This document shows positions 1 to 9,808 of a DNA stretch of 64,000 bases, in pieces. Position 1 is the stretch's first letter; every line of letters starts with the position of its first letter. The stretch comes from Megalopta genalis (taxonomy: Eukaryota; Arthropoda; Insecta; Hymenoptera; Halictidae). The DNA is taken from contig NC_135016.1 in assembly GCF_051020955.1 (NCBI RefSeq), positions 30,639,131 to 30,703,130 of the forward strand, in the 5' to 3' direction. The position numbers were made by a program, and so were the translations under genes. The notes beneath the pieces are model-generated. The model saw only the letters and a list, made by a program, of their open reading frames with translations, was not told the DNA's origin and ran no database searches.

Positions 1-267
1 ACGAGTTATTAACGAAAAACAGTGACCAATCAGAAGTGAGATCGTTTGGCGCGAGACTGCCGAGCCAATGAGCAGAACTGAGCTCCGCGCACTCGTTGGC
101 TGGGCCGCCGCGCGCCAGCCGAGCTCGCCTCTTTATTGGTCAGTGTTTTTCGTTAATAACTCGTAAACGAAGCCACGGAGAAAATTTTCGCACGGGAAAA
201 AGTTGCTTCAAACGACCTCAGGAACCTCCCATTTCCGGATTGCGAGACATTTTCGGGACACCCTGTA
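1..267. repeat. Foldback (palindromic) repeat, cut by the window edge
   Basis: The first 30 bases are the inverted complement of positions 136-165, so the segment is a hairpin-type element. Its right tip reads GGGACACCCTGTATA near 256-269. The same subterminal block (ACGAGTTATTAACGAAAAAC) and the same tip occur in the large foldback at 6015-7929, so the two belong to one family. The left tip lies outside the window. A 60-codon open frame across the right arm is only the repeat read through; a similar frame appears in both arms of the 6-8 kb element. Confidence 0.8.
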
Positions 268-784
268 TAGACATGTAGTTCAATATTTCTTTATTTAATA
301 CATAACGATGTTACGAATAGAACTATTTCGTCGGTAAAAATCATACAGTACATATTTGCAATAATATTTACTATATAACTTTAGGATGTTTATGTGCATT
401 TTCAATACATTGTAGTCGCCGACGAATTGATTTGACTAAATTTTCACAAAATTGGGGTGTTATTTTTTATCATTCTTCTTGTGCAAAGCTTTCTTTAGAC
501 TTTCTTTATTTGTAACATTATGTAATCGTATTTTCCTTAGGGCAGATATATTTCATTATAACTTTTTCTATTTTACTTTAATGTAGTTTACCGCACACAC
601 ACATTTTCTTTATTTTTTTTTTTTTTGAAAACAGACCAAGCAACGCATAAACGACACAGAAAACAAACCTGTTGTACTATTATCTTCATTGTTACAATGA
701 TTACAACTTTTTTGAATCCAATCACTTTTTTAGAAGAAGAAGAAGATAATTTATATTTATCGTGTTCCGACATTTACTCGACTT
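268..784. other. AT-rich non-coding stretch
   Basis: AT-rich DNA with homopolymer runs and no recognisable gene, RNA or element. It is probably intronic to the BTB gene whose first coding exon is at 20.3 kb. Confidence 0.5.
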
Positions 785-876
785 TAAAAAAAAATTGAAT
801 AACATTTATAATCAACAGGTTATTGTTAGAAATCTTCATCACGAGTCACACTCGTCGAAGTATGGCAAGGGGTTAA
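785..876. repeat. Right end of a TTAA-bounded MITE
   Basis: Positions 785-876 match the last ~95 bp of the complete element at 30,464-30,715, including the block around CGAGTC...CTCGTC and the terminal GGCAAGGGGTTAA. The left end is missing. A TTAA terminus with a short terminal inverted repeat is typical of piggyBac-type miniature elements. Confidence 0.65.
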
Positions 877-1890
877 AAAAACACACGATTGGGAATTCAC
901 CGGTTTCACAGCATTACCGACAGTGTATGTTATTTAATTTACTAATGATTATCGAAAGCTTTGTTCCACTGTTGTTACATATTAAATAAAGAAGTATCGA
1001 ACTAAATATCGGCTGAAAATCGGCTGAATTCTTAGGTGTACGATTTTAAGTGACAGTCACTGTATTCGTCCGTATTGCGAGCGTTCCAACAAAGACCATA
1101 AATGCACGCGCGGGCTTGCGAGCCCGGGGCGTTGTGTAATTTTGTCATTGACCCACTTCGCCTGGCCGATGATTAACTCTCGATCCGTAGGATTTATCAG
1201 CCTGCGGTAGCACCTGCATTCGAACGCGAATTTCGTTTCGAGGCGAGGAGCATCGCGTTCCGAGAGTCTCGTTTCTGCTTCGTTTTACGCTCGACTCGCC
1301 GCGACCCGGGACATATACGATCGACGCATAATGTTATCGATCGCACCACAAGTGCCACATGGTATGTAATACTCTAATAATCTGATAAGAGCAGCAGTGC
1401 TATCAACACCGCGCTGGCTTTCGCAACTCTGCGTTTGCCTTGTAATACTAACGAATGCCGGTCCTTGAGATCATAGTTCCACAAGATCGACGCAGTGTTT
1501 TCGAGGCCTGAATGATACTTGAAACGTGTTTTCGAGTGTAACTTAATCGCATCGCGATATTCATTCTCTCTTTCTTCGTCGTCGCGCGTTTTTGCCACAA
1601 AGGCGACCGTCCGTTTCAATCGGAGATGGGTACGAAACGGTTTCAAATGGACGATAGTAACTAATTTAGGCGTTAGAGTGGCTAGAAAGACTTCGGAAGA
1701 AAAATAAATGAGAAAGTACGCGGAAAAGACGTGTAAAAGAGAGTAGAGAAGTGTGTAATAGACGGAGTTGATAGGGTGTATAGCGTAGATATAGAAAGAA
1801 AGGAACGAATTAACGGAATGAATTGATTAGTAATTAGTAACCAAGTTCAATTGCTAGTCCTGAGACTTAACAAAATAAAGATATGTATAT
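877..1890. other. Non-coding stretch, no feature recognised
   Basis: It includes a moderately CpG-rich patch around 1070-1330. Short overlapping open frames on both strands show no recognisable protein. Confidence 0.4.
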
Positions 1891-2206
1891 ATTAGGTCTA
1901 CCGGAAAGTTCTGTCCGATAGTGCCACTTCGTTTCAATCCATATGCACATGTTGATTTCAGACATATATGACTATCTCTCTTATCATTACATTTACACAC
2001 ATGTACTCTCCTAAATAAACTGAAACAAAGATGTCTCATGTCATTATTAAGTGAGACGCGATCGTGAAAACATGGCTACCGATGATAATGCCAGACCACA
2101 CGCTGCTTTGGCGACTCGTCAGAAAATCGCAGAGCTAGGCTGGGAAATTCTGTCGCATCCACCGTACTCCCCAGATCTAGCACCCTCCGATTATCACTTG
2201 TTTCAC
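1891..2206 (+). mobile_element. mariner element, 3'-truncated copy
   Basis: It begins with the terminal inverted repeat ATTAGGTCTACCGGAAAG and then follows the copy at 2653 almost base for base. It passes through the leader and into the C-terminal part of a mariner transposase, including a DNARPH-like block and the SPDLAPSDYH block. Similarity stops abruptly at about 2206, so the transposase tail and the 3' terminal repeat are absent. It carries the same internal deletion as the copy at 2653, which means both derive from one already-deleted parent. Confidence 0.85.
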
Positions 2207-2652
2207 TGAGAATAGCTTGTAAACCGAGCGACTTGTGAAATTATTGGAAACGAATCGTAACATCCGCCGTAATCATTAAAAAAAATTGTTGAATGGATGT
2301 GACAATGATATACAGACAGCTAATGTTTTTGCGTTATTATTGACACAAAAATGGTAAATAAAAGATCGAAACCAATTGTTCTTACTTTGTGTATCGATCA
2401 CGAAGGAGTCCAACTTTGGGCAGTTCGATCGAATAGAATAAAGCTTATTAAAAACGTTCCTTTTTTTGACAATCTGTCTTAGAATTATACATATAATTAT
2501 AGTTCATATAAATTATACAACAGGGAAGTAATTAGTAGCGGTCTCACAAACCGACGATAGTAATCGAGAGTTAAAAAACAATATTTATGCTTTGGGTCCA
2601 AACGGACCCGGGTCTCTCCCGTCGAGTATTAATAAGAATCACCGAATATATA
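2207..2652. other. Spacer between the two mariner copies
   Basis: AT-rich sequence of 446 bp with no recognisable feature. Confidence 0.4.
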
Positions 2653-3221
2653 TATTAGGTCTACCGGAAAGTTCTGTCCGATAGTGTCACTTCAAGTTTC
2701 AATCCATATGCACATGTTGATTTCAGACATATATGACTATCTCTCTTTATCATTGCATTTACACACATGTACTCTCCTAAATAAACTGAAACAAAGATGT
2801 CTCATGTCATTATTAAGTGAGACACGATCGTGAAAACATGGCTACCGATGGTAATGCCGGACCATATGCTGCTTTGGCGACTCGTCAGAAAATCGCAGAG
2901 CTAGGCTGGGAAATTCTGTCGCATCCGCCATACTCTCCAGACCTAGCACCCTCCGATTATCACTTGTTTCCCTCTTTGCAAAACTTTTTACAGGAAAAAA
3001 AATTCAAAACTGAAGCTGATGTCAACCAAGCACTAGTTGAGTTCTTCGCCTCTAAAAATAAATCATTTTTTAAAAATGGCGTTTACAAGTTGCCATCACG
3101 CTGGCAAGAAGTCATAAGTAACGATGGAAAGTATATTCTACAATAAATATTATTAAATGTATGAAAATTGTGTTATATTTCAATTCAAAAACGGACAGAA
3201 CTCTTTTCGGTAGACCTAATA
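2653..3221 (+). mobile_element. mariner internal-deletion derivative with both terminal repeats
   Basis: About 570 bp lie between inverted repeats. The left repeat, TTAGGTCTACCGGAAAG, starts near 2654 and its inverted copy ends near 3220 (a 2-base indel separates the arms). Full mariners are about 1.3 kb, so more than half is missing. The leader is joined directly to the region of the second catalytic aspartate. Target-site TA dinucleotides flank both ends, but the surrounding DNA is too AT-rich to prove a duplication. Confidence 0.9.
2838..3146 (+). pseudogene. C-terminal remnant of mariner transposase
   Basis: An open frame of about 102 codons from ATG 2838. It holds the end of the DDE catalytic domain: the block SHPPYSPDLAPSDYHLF carries the third catalytic aspartate of the mariner D,D34D triad, followed by the conserved basic C-terminal tail. 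The N-terminal DNA-binding helix-turn-helix half and the first aspartate are deleted. The DNARPH motif, still readable in the neighbour copy at 1891, is altered here to GNAGPY, so a second catalytic residue is lost too. It cannot be an active transposase and could at most be mobilised in trans through its terminal repeats. Identification of the family is secure; the mariner subfamily is not determined. Confidence 0.9.
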
Positions 3222-3226
3222 AATAC

Positions 3227-3290
3227 AGTAAATTCTCCCTAATCGACGCTCAAATTTTACACATAAATGGACAATCTGATGCTCAATATT
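3227..3290. repeat. Fragment of a palindromic MITE, abutting mariner
   Basis: The stretch AGTAAATTCTCCCTAATCGA and the ATGGACAATCT block match one arm of the 214-bp palindromic element at 14,727-14,940. It begins a few bases after the 3' end of the mariner, so the mariner may have inserted at or inside this element. Confidence 0.55.
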
Positions 3291-5941
3291 TTTAAACGAC
3301 ACGAATTTTACGCGATCAACACAATTATCTTCTCGTTAATGCTTCATTGATCCATAAATCATCGCTCGCTCCATCGAAAAAATTCCGAAAATGTGAGTTT
3401 AATTAAATGTATAAAATTAATCTACAACAATTATAGAGTCATGGTGGTTACACAGGCGTACCAGGTTTATAACGGAAGTGTTTAACTGTAAAAAAAAAAG
3501 AACTAGAAAGATCGTAGAACCGAATTGATTGTTACTACGAGCCGCAACAGCTCGCATTGACCGGTTCTATTTCGCGTTAGCTACCCTGTATTTGCACGAT
3601 CGTCCACAGTTTGGTTATTCGAAATTTCCTAATTTCTAAGTCGGAGATACGCGGTAATAAACGAGTGCGTGCGAACAACGTCAACAAACAAATTTATTCT
3701 TCTCAGGAGAGAGGCCGAGACGGGAAAGGTGAATGGAGGTCGAAGGGAGCGAGAGGCACATAGGCGAAATGGCCACACGTTGTTCCGGTCAAACATCTTC
3801 TAACGCGCGTCGGCCAGCATCTCTGAAAACTACTGGTCGCGTAATTGCGAAGTTACGGTACTTTTATGCCGCTAGAGGCCCGCGATATTCCACGAATTCA
3901 CGGCTTCGAAACTCGCATAATGTGTTCGCGAACCGGCCGAATGTTTCTGGTTATGGACGTCACGTTTCTAACAGAAGCCGCAGCTGGCCGAGGAGTCTTC
4001 TAGAAGAGAGAATAGATTTGCCTAACCCAAACCGAGAGCTCGATCCCCTTTGTTCTTGAAAATTCCGCAGCCAAACGAATAGCGGAATGTTAACGAGAAC
4101 GAACGAATAACTCTGCAAGGGAAATACTGCTGATCCGAAAACTTTTTAACAGCAGTCATCTTTGTTGTTAATTTTTCGTTTTTTCAGTTATTATTAGCTG
4201 AAGTATGTTGTGTCGTATAATGTACAAATATCGTAATGACTAGTATAACGTAAGTTTGCGTTGTCTTGTTATCGATTATACGTTGTTATTCGTTCCTCAA
4301 TTTCCGTTAGAATAATAATTATATACGTTTATTGTACCATGTCGCATGTTTATATCATTTATAGTTTCCTTGCACTGTGATCAGACCTGAATAACAATAT
4401 TTGAAGAAGTATTGGAAATAGTTGTTTGTATGAAATAATATTACAAAATTTATTCGACGTGTTAGAAATAAGTACATGTATTGAGAATAGTCATTTATAT
4501 CGTGGAAAAGAAAATGATCAATTTTGAAGTAGTATTTTAGTAGTATTTTATGTGTCCAAATTTCTATTAATTATTTGCAATTCCATTTCTTACGATTAAT
4601 ATTTATGAGAGATAACGAATCTATAGAAGAAGTACAAACACATATTGTTCTGAAAAATAAGATATTACTTATATTTCTACGAACGAATAATTCGAATTGG
4701 AACATTTAACATCTGTTTGCCTTTAACAATATACATATCTCGCATAATACGTTTCCCAAATGTAAACACAAATGTCGAGATATACTCGCAGTTGCCTGGT
4801 CGGCAACATTTCATGGAAACAATATTCAAGTATTTCATTTTACGCACCATAAAAGAAGATATTTATTTCAATGAAGTATTTTCGGTCGATATATTGTAAA
4901 ATATATATTCTAAATACTTATTTTTTTTAAACATATCTTTGTAATCTATCCAATATGTATCACGGTATGTTCGACGATTGGAAACAGATTTAGCAATCGC
5001 GCGGATTGATAAAACGGCAGAAAAAGTTCGATCACAGAGTTCGGTGAATGATCGCCGGTGGAATACGAATCGGAGCGCAATCGAGATACACAGTGTCAAT
5101 GGCCGGCATCCTGTTGCATCAGAGCCAACCTTGACTCTAAGGAGTACACATTGCTCGACTGAGACGACGGGTGTACGAGTCAAGTACGTTCACTCCCCGT
5201 TTCTTGTGCTTATCCCCTTTATATTGGTCGCCCATCGAGCCATTGAGACTGCCTTTGTGCCAGGCTACTACTATGATTTGCGGTCGTTCACGGACCTTTC
5301 GCCGAATCCCTATGCCGAGAGTGCCTCGTTCTTCGCGATTTCATTCATATCGACGATAGTTCGCGTCGATAACCTTCGGCACGAGCAAAACGAACAATCC
5401 GGAAAATTCGTTTCGTCGTTCGCTTTCGAGTAACGCGGCTCGGATCGGCGAGGCATGATCCTTGATTTAAATCACCGGCGAATGTTTACGGTTTTCGTAC
5501 TATTTTCTCCGGGGCAGAATAGTTCAGCAACCGAGAGCTCAGACACAGACTCTTTTATGCCCGCGAATAAAAATAGAAACGCCGAGAGAGCAACGCACGA
5601 CCGGGAACCCTCTGTATTTTCGAATCGAAATTCAAACAGCGGAAGTGTATCTCGGCCTTATCGAACGATAACGCGCATTATACATATTTTATTTATGTGT
5701 GCGATCGAACGGTGCGCGTCGTTCTTGGTCAATGAACGGAACCTTCAGGATGTGTTACAGTGGCGAAATCTCCCCCATTGATTCCTTTGTTGATCATCGG
5801 AACTAGCCGGTTCGTTGCCAATTCTAAGCTACCGAGCCTCGACGATGACAAGATTAGAAGTTTTAGATTAGAAAAGGCAAGATTAAAAAATTAAAATAAA
5901 CGTCATAACATTTCGACGATGATACACAGTCTTGACTAAAG
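3291..5941. other. Non-coding stretch, no gene recognised
   Basis: Open frames at 3733-4059 and 4978-5433 are overlapped by frames in other phases. They show no domain, start context or splice structure that I recognise, and I do not call them genes. Confidence 0.4.
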
Positions 5942-5991
5942 AAATCTATCCAAAGATTTGTCATAGAATTATTTTTATAATATAATGTTCA
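5942..5991 (+). repeat. 50-bp direct repeat, left copy, flanking the foldback element
   Basis: It is identical over 50 bp to 7931-7980. The pair brackets the 1.9-kb foldback element with no equivalent sequence inside it. Confidence 0.95.
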
Positions 5992-6014
5992 TATATATAT
6001 ATGTATGTATGTAG

Positions 6015-7929
6015 TATATACAGGGTGTCCCACAATTATTTTAACAGCCGAAAATGAGGGGTAGCTGAGGTCATTTGAAGTAACTTTTTCCTTTGCGAAA
6101 ATGCAATCCGCGGCTTTGTTTACGAGTTATTAACGAAAAACACTGGCCAATGAGAGGTGACGGTGCGAGAGAGAGGGTCCGCGAGAGAGTCCGCAGCACG
6201 AGGCTTTGACAGAAGGTCGGGACGGACTCGAGCCGCGTTCGAAGTATTGAACAAGTCACGAAGCGAGAACTTTCCGGATTTTTTTTTAGAACGTCTGAAG
6301 AATATTTACTAATTTTTCGGACCCGAAATAATATGAAGTTTAACCGTGACAGCTGTTTTAATTTTCTGGTGTGCATGACACCTCGTGTGTACCATATGAA
6401 ATTTTTATGCAAGGTGTACAGTGAAGATTAACGAATGATTTGCAAAGCTGATTTAATAATAAATAAGGGACGTAAAGGATTTGTTTATTAGAGAGATATG
6501 AAAAATATTATCAGTAAGAAACTCACCCATTTAGTTGAGGATGCATTTGCTGGCTGAAATTCATGATGTCGAAGGGCACTGACCTTGTACAACGTACAGC
6601 TGATCTTTCACTGCACTGTCACTAAACACTGATCACTTAATTAATCATTGATAATCCGAATCACTTGTGGATATTTAAGAAAGATCACTGAGACTCGTTC
6701 GCGGATAATCGTTTATTCGACGCGTTCGTTCGGAAGTCGACGTTTCACTGCCAAAAAATCGAGACCTCGACCGTGGGCCCTTGTCGTTCGTCTTTCGGCC
6801 GTCCGAGGAAATAACACCCGATACTATTTTCTTCGAAGCGCAGGGTACCGCCAAATGAAATAAACAAGATATGCCGAGACGTAAACTGTGTCCGACCCGC
6901 TGGCACCCTGCGCTCTTAGAACGTAATTAATGGCCGTGCGAAGAAAATGGTATCGAGTGTCATTTCCTCGGACGGCCGAACGAAGAACAACAAGGACCCA
7001 CAGTCAAGGCCTGAATTTTTCGGCAGTGAAACGTCGACTTCCGAACGAACGCGTCGAATAAACGATTATCCGCGAACGAGTCTCAGTGATCTTTCTTAAA
7101 TATCCACAAGTGATTCGGATTATCAGTGATTAAATAACTGATCAGTGTTTGGTGACAGTGCAGTGTAAGTGAACTCCGCAAATAACCATACCAGAGGTTC
7201 CACCGACAGTATCCCTCGAATGTTGCGGTCATCGACCTGGGATCAGCTGTTCGTTGTACGAGGTCAGTACGTACGAGTCAGCAAATGCATCCTCAACTAA
7301 ATGGGTGAGTTTCTTATCGATAATATTTTTCATATTTCTCTAAAAAACAAATCCTTTACGTACCTTAACGCGATTATTTATTATTAAATCAGCTTTGCGA
7401 ATCATTCGTTGAATTCTGTTCGTACACGGAATTATTTAAATTAAAATATCATTTACGAACTTTGTTAATCTTCACTGTACACCTTGCATAAAAATTTCAT
7501 ATGGTACACACGAGGTGTCATGCACACCAGAAAATTGAAACAGCTGTCACGGTTAAACTTCATATTATTTCGGGTCCGAAAAATTAGTAAATATTCTTCA
7601 GACGTTCTAAAGTAAAGGTGAACAGCGTTTTTCTTAAAAATATCACTGTTATGTAGTTAAAAAAATCCGGAAAGTTCTCGCTTCGTGACTTGTTCAATAC
7701 TTCGAACGCGGCTCGAGTCCGTTCCGACCTTCTGTCAAAGCCTCGTGCTGCGGACTCTCTCGCGGACCCTCTCTCTCGCACCGTCACCTCTCATTGGCCA
7801 GTGTTTTTCGTTAATAACTCGTAAACAAAGCCGCGGATTGCATTTTCGCAAAGGTAAAAGTTACTTCAAATGACCTCAGCTACCCCTCATTTTCGGCTGT
7901 TAAAATAATTGTGGGACACCCTGTATATA
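6015..7929. mobile_element. 1.9-kb foldback (palindromic) element
   Basis: The left end TATATACAGGGTGTCCCA (from about 6015) and the right end, its inverse ending near 7929, begin two arms of roughly 850-1000 bp. The arms are mutual reverse complements almost to the centre, where GCGCAGGGTACCGCC near 6840 pairs with CTGGCACCCTGCGC near 6901. The unpaired centre is about 6855-6898. The arms have diverged by substitutions and indels; for example the right arm has extra sequence near 7400-7465 and 6910-6935. No transposase is visible. Open frames at 6071-6412 (minus) and 7685-7873 (plus) are the same arm read in each orientation. The subterminal block is shared with the element at 1-267. Confidence 0.9.
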
Positions 7930-7930
7930 T

Positions 7931-7980
7931 AAATCTATCCAAAGATTTGTCATAGAATTATTTTTATAATATAATGTTCA
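7931..7980 (+). repeat. 50-bp direct repeat, right copy
   Basis: Identical to 5942-5991. It starts immediately after the right tip of the foldback element and is followed by a small AT palindrome (TATAGTA...TACTATA, about 7986-8009). Confidence 0.95.
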
Positions 7981-8102
7981 GATTTATAGTATATATATAT
8001 ATACTATAGATTTCTTTAGTTAATTAATATTAATATTTCTTGACATAAAAACGTCCATTCTAGTATCGATTTCCTCTTTATATCTTTACGCATTATATTA
8101 CA

Positions 8103-8350
8103 TTAACCCTTTGCACTCGAGTGGTGACTCCGAGACACCGCTAAAATTGTTCATTCACGTTCAAAGATAATTTTTATATTAACAAAGTTTAAATTTAAAA
8201 AATTGTTAAAAGTTTAACTGTTATACGAGTCCCCGCAAGACTCGATTTCGTATGCATAAAATGCACTTTGTCATATAAAATGGAGATACTATAAATCAGA
8301 AAAATTATTTTGGATTTACGGTTAAAATGGCTTCGAGCGCAAAGGATTAA
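8103..8350 (+). mobile_element. TTAA-bounded MITE (piggyBac-type), copy 1
   Basis: A 248-bp unit starts with TTAACCCTTTGCACTCGAG and ends with CTTCGAGCGCAAAGGATTAA, an imperfect inverted repeat. It has no coding capacity. A second copy in the same orientation with closely similar interior lies at 9560-9808. TTAA at both boundaries is the target-site signature of the piggyBac superfamily. Confidence 0.85.
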
Positions 8351-9559
8351 ATATTATCGATCGAGTATCGCAAAATAAGAAGTGAGAAAATTTCTGAAAA
8401 TCTTGCGTTGAAACATTAATCGTTTATTCAAATTATTAAGACAAGAAAGGCATCTTTGTTTAATTAAAATGCGACACAATTTATCCAGAAAATTTTCATT
8501 TTGCATACAGTCACACATCTTCGCTTTTCCGTGTACATTTTATTAAAAAAAAAAATTGCTCCAACATTACTTCCTCGTTAATATTTGAAAGCACTGGCAA
8601 TTCGCTTATACTTCATTGATCGCACAATGAAATTCTAGAGGAGATCAAAGAATTCTAAACAGTTTTTGCTCTCAAAGTCGATGTATCCTCTTACTATGAA
8701 AGTGATGAAAGTGTATACGCAAGAGCCGTGCACATGCAACACGTGTTTCAACGCTACGTTACGTTCCAGTTGCAACATACAACAGTGAAGCAGCAGCGCG
8801 ACCTAATTTCTAGGCTGAGCCCGACCCTTTTAGTTCATCCAGATACCGTGGCCACTTGGAACTGTGTCTGTCCATGTATATCGATACCGTGTTGCATTGG
8901 ATACAGTGACCTAATAAAATCCACCGAGCCTCGGTTCATTTTCTTATATCGTAAATAGCGCGGGCGAAATCTAGTTGAAAGTATGATTTCATTGTGCTTG
9001 ATTCGATACAGTGAAAGTTTTATCTAAAAGCTTGAATCACGATTCAATTTATTTTAAGCTGTTCTAACGACACTTTTATTCAAAGATTTTAGCCACAATT
9101 TAATTTCTTTCAAGCTATTTTATTAACGATCTTACTTAAAATTACTGTTATAGTCCAATTTCTTTCAAAGCATTTAAATTAAACATTTCAGTTATAGCTG
9201 AATTTTTTTGAGCTATTTTTTTCTTTCACTCTTAATTTTAACATTTTCTAAACATTCACAACTATTTAGTTCACAGTTCATCCGGTTAATTGGATAACTT
9301 TCCAAAGAAAAATTGGTGCGAAAGAACGTAATGTTGTGAGGTTTAAAATCGTTTTTACAGTATTCAAATCTTGTAAAAATTCTTTCGTTAGTGACACAAA
9401 GACCATAACTCTCTAAACCAACTTTATAATCGCCAACGATTCGGAATCAACGATCGGAGTGTCTAAAGTAGTGCAAACTGGAATAATTTTTTTGTGTAAG
9501 TTTGTTAAACTCAGCGATTAATATTGATATTCCGAACAAGAAAGCAAGAAGTGTTTTTT
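8351..9559. other. Non-coding stretch between two MITE copies
   Basis: AT-rich DNA with no gene, RNA or element that I can support. Confidence 0.4.
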
Positions 9560-9808
9560 TTAACCCTTTGCACTCGAGTGGTGACTCAGAGGCACCACTA
9601 AAATTTGTTACATCACGTTTTAAGATGATTTTTATATGAACAAAGTTTAGATTTAAAAAATTGTTAAGAGAGTAATTGTTGCCTGACTCCCAAGAGTCAA
9701 TTTCATATGCATAAAATGCATTTTGCCATATAAAATAAAAACACTATAAGCTAGAAAAATAATTTTATATTTACAGTTATTAAAATAGCTTCGAGTGCAA
9801 AGGGTTAA
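9560..9808 (+). mobile_element. TTAA-bounded MITE (piggyBac-type), copy 2
   Basis: A 249-bp unit from TTAACCCTTTGCACTCGAG to CTTCGAGTGCAAAGGGTTAA. Its terminal repeats match each other better than those of copy 1 (8103-8350), suggesting it is younger or better preserved. Confidence 0.88.

Noticed and set aside
4978..5433. 151-codon frame as a small gene
   Set aside because: No recognisable domain, overlapping frames on both strands and no supporting splice or poly(A) context.
7685..7873. Protein shared by frames at 6071-6412 (minus) and 7685-7873 (plus)
   Set aside because: They are the two arms of one foldback repeat read in opposite directions, not duplicated genes.
5942..7980. Interpreting the 50-bp flanking repeats as a normal transposon target-site duplication
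   Set aside because: Far longer than any target duplication known for DNA transposons; another mechanism is needed.
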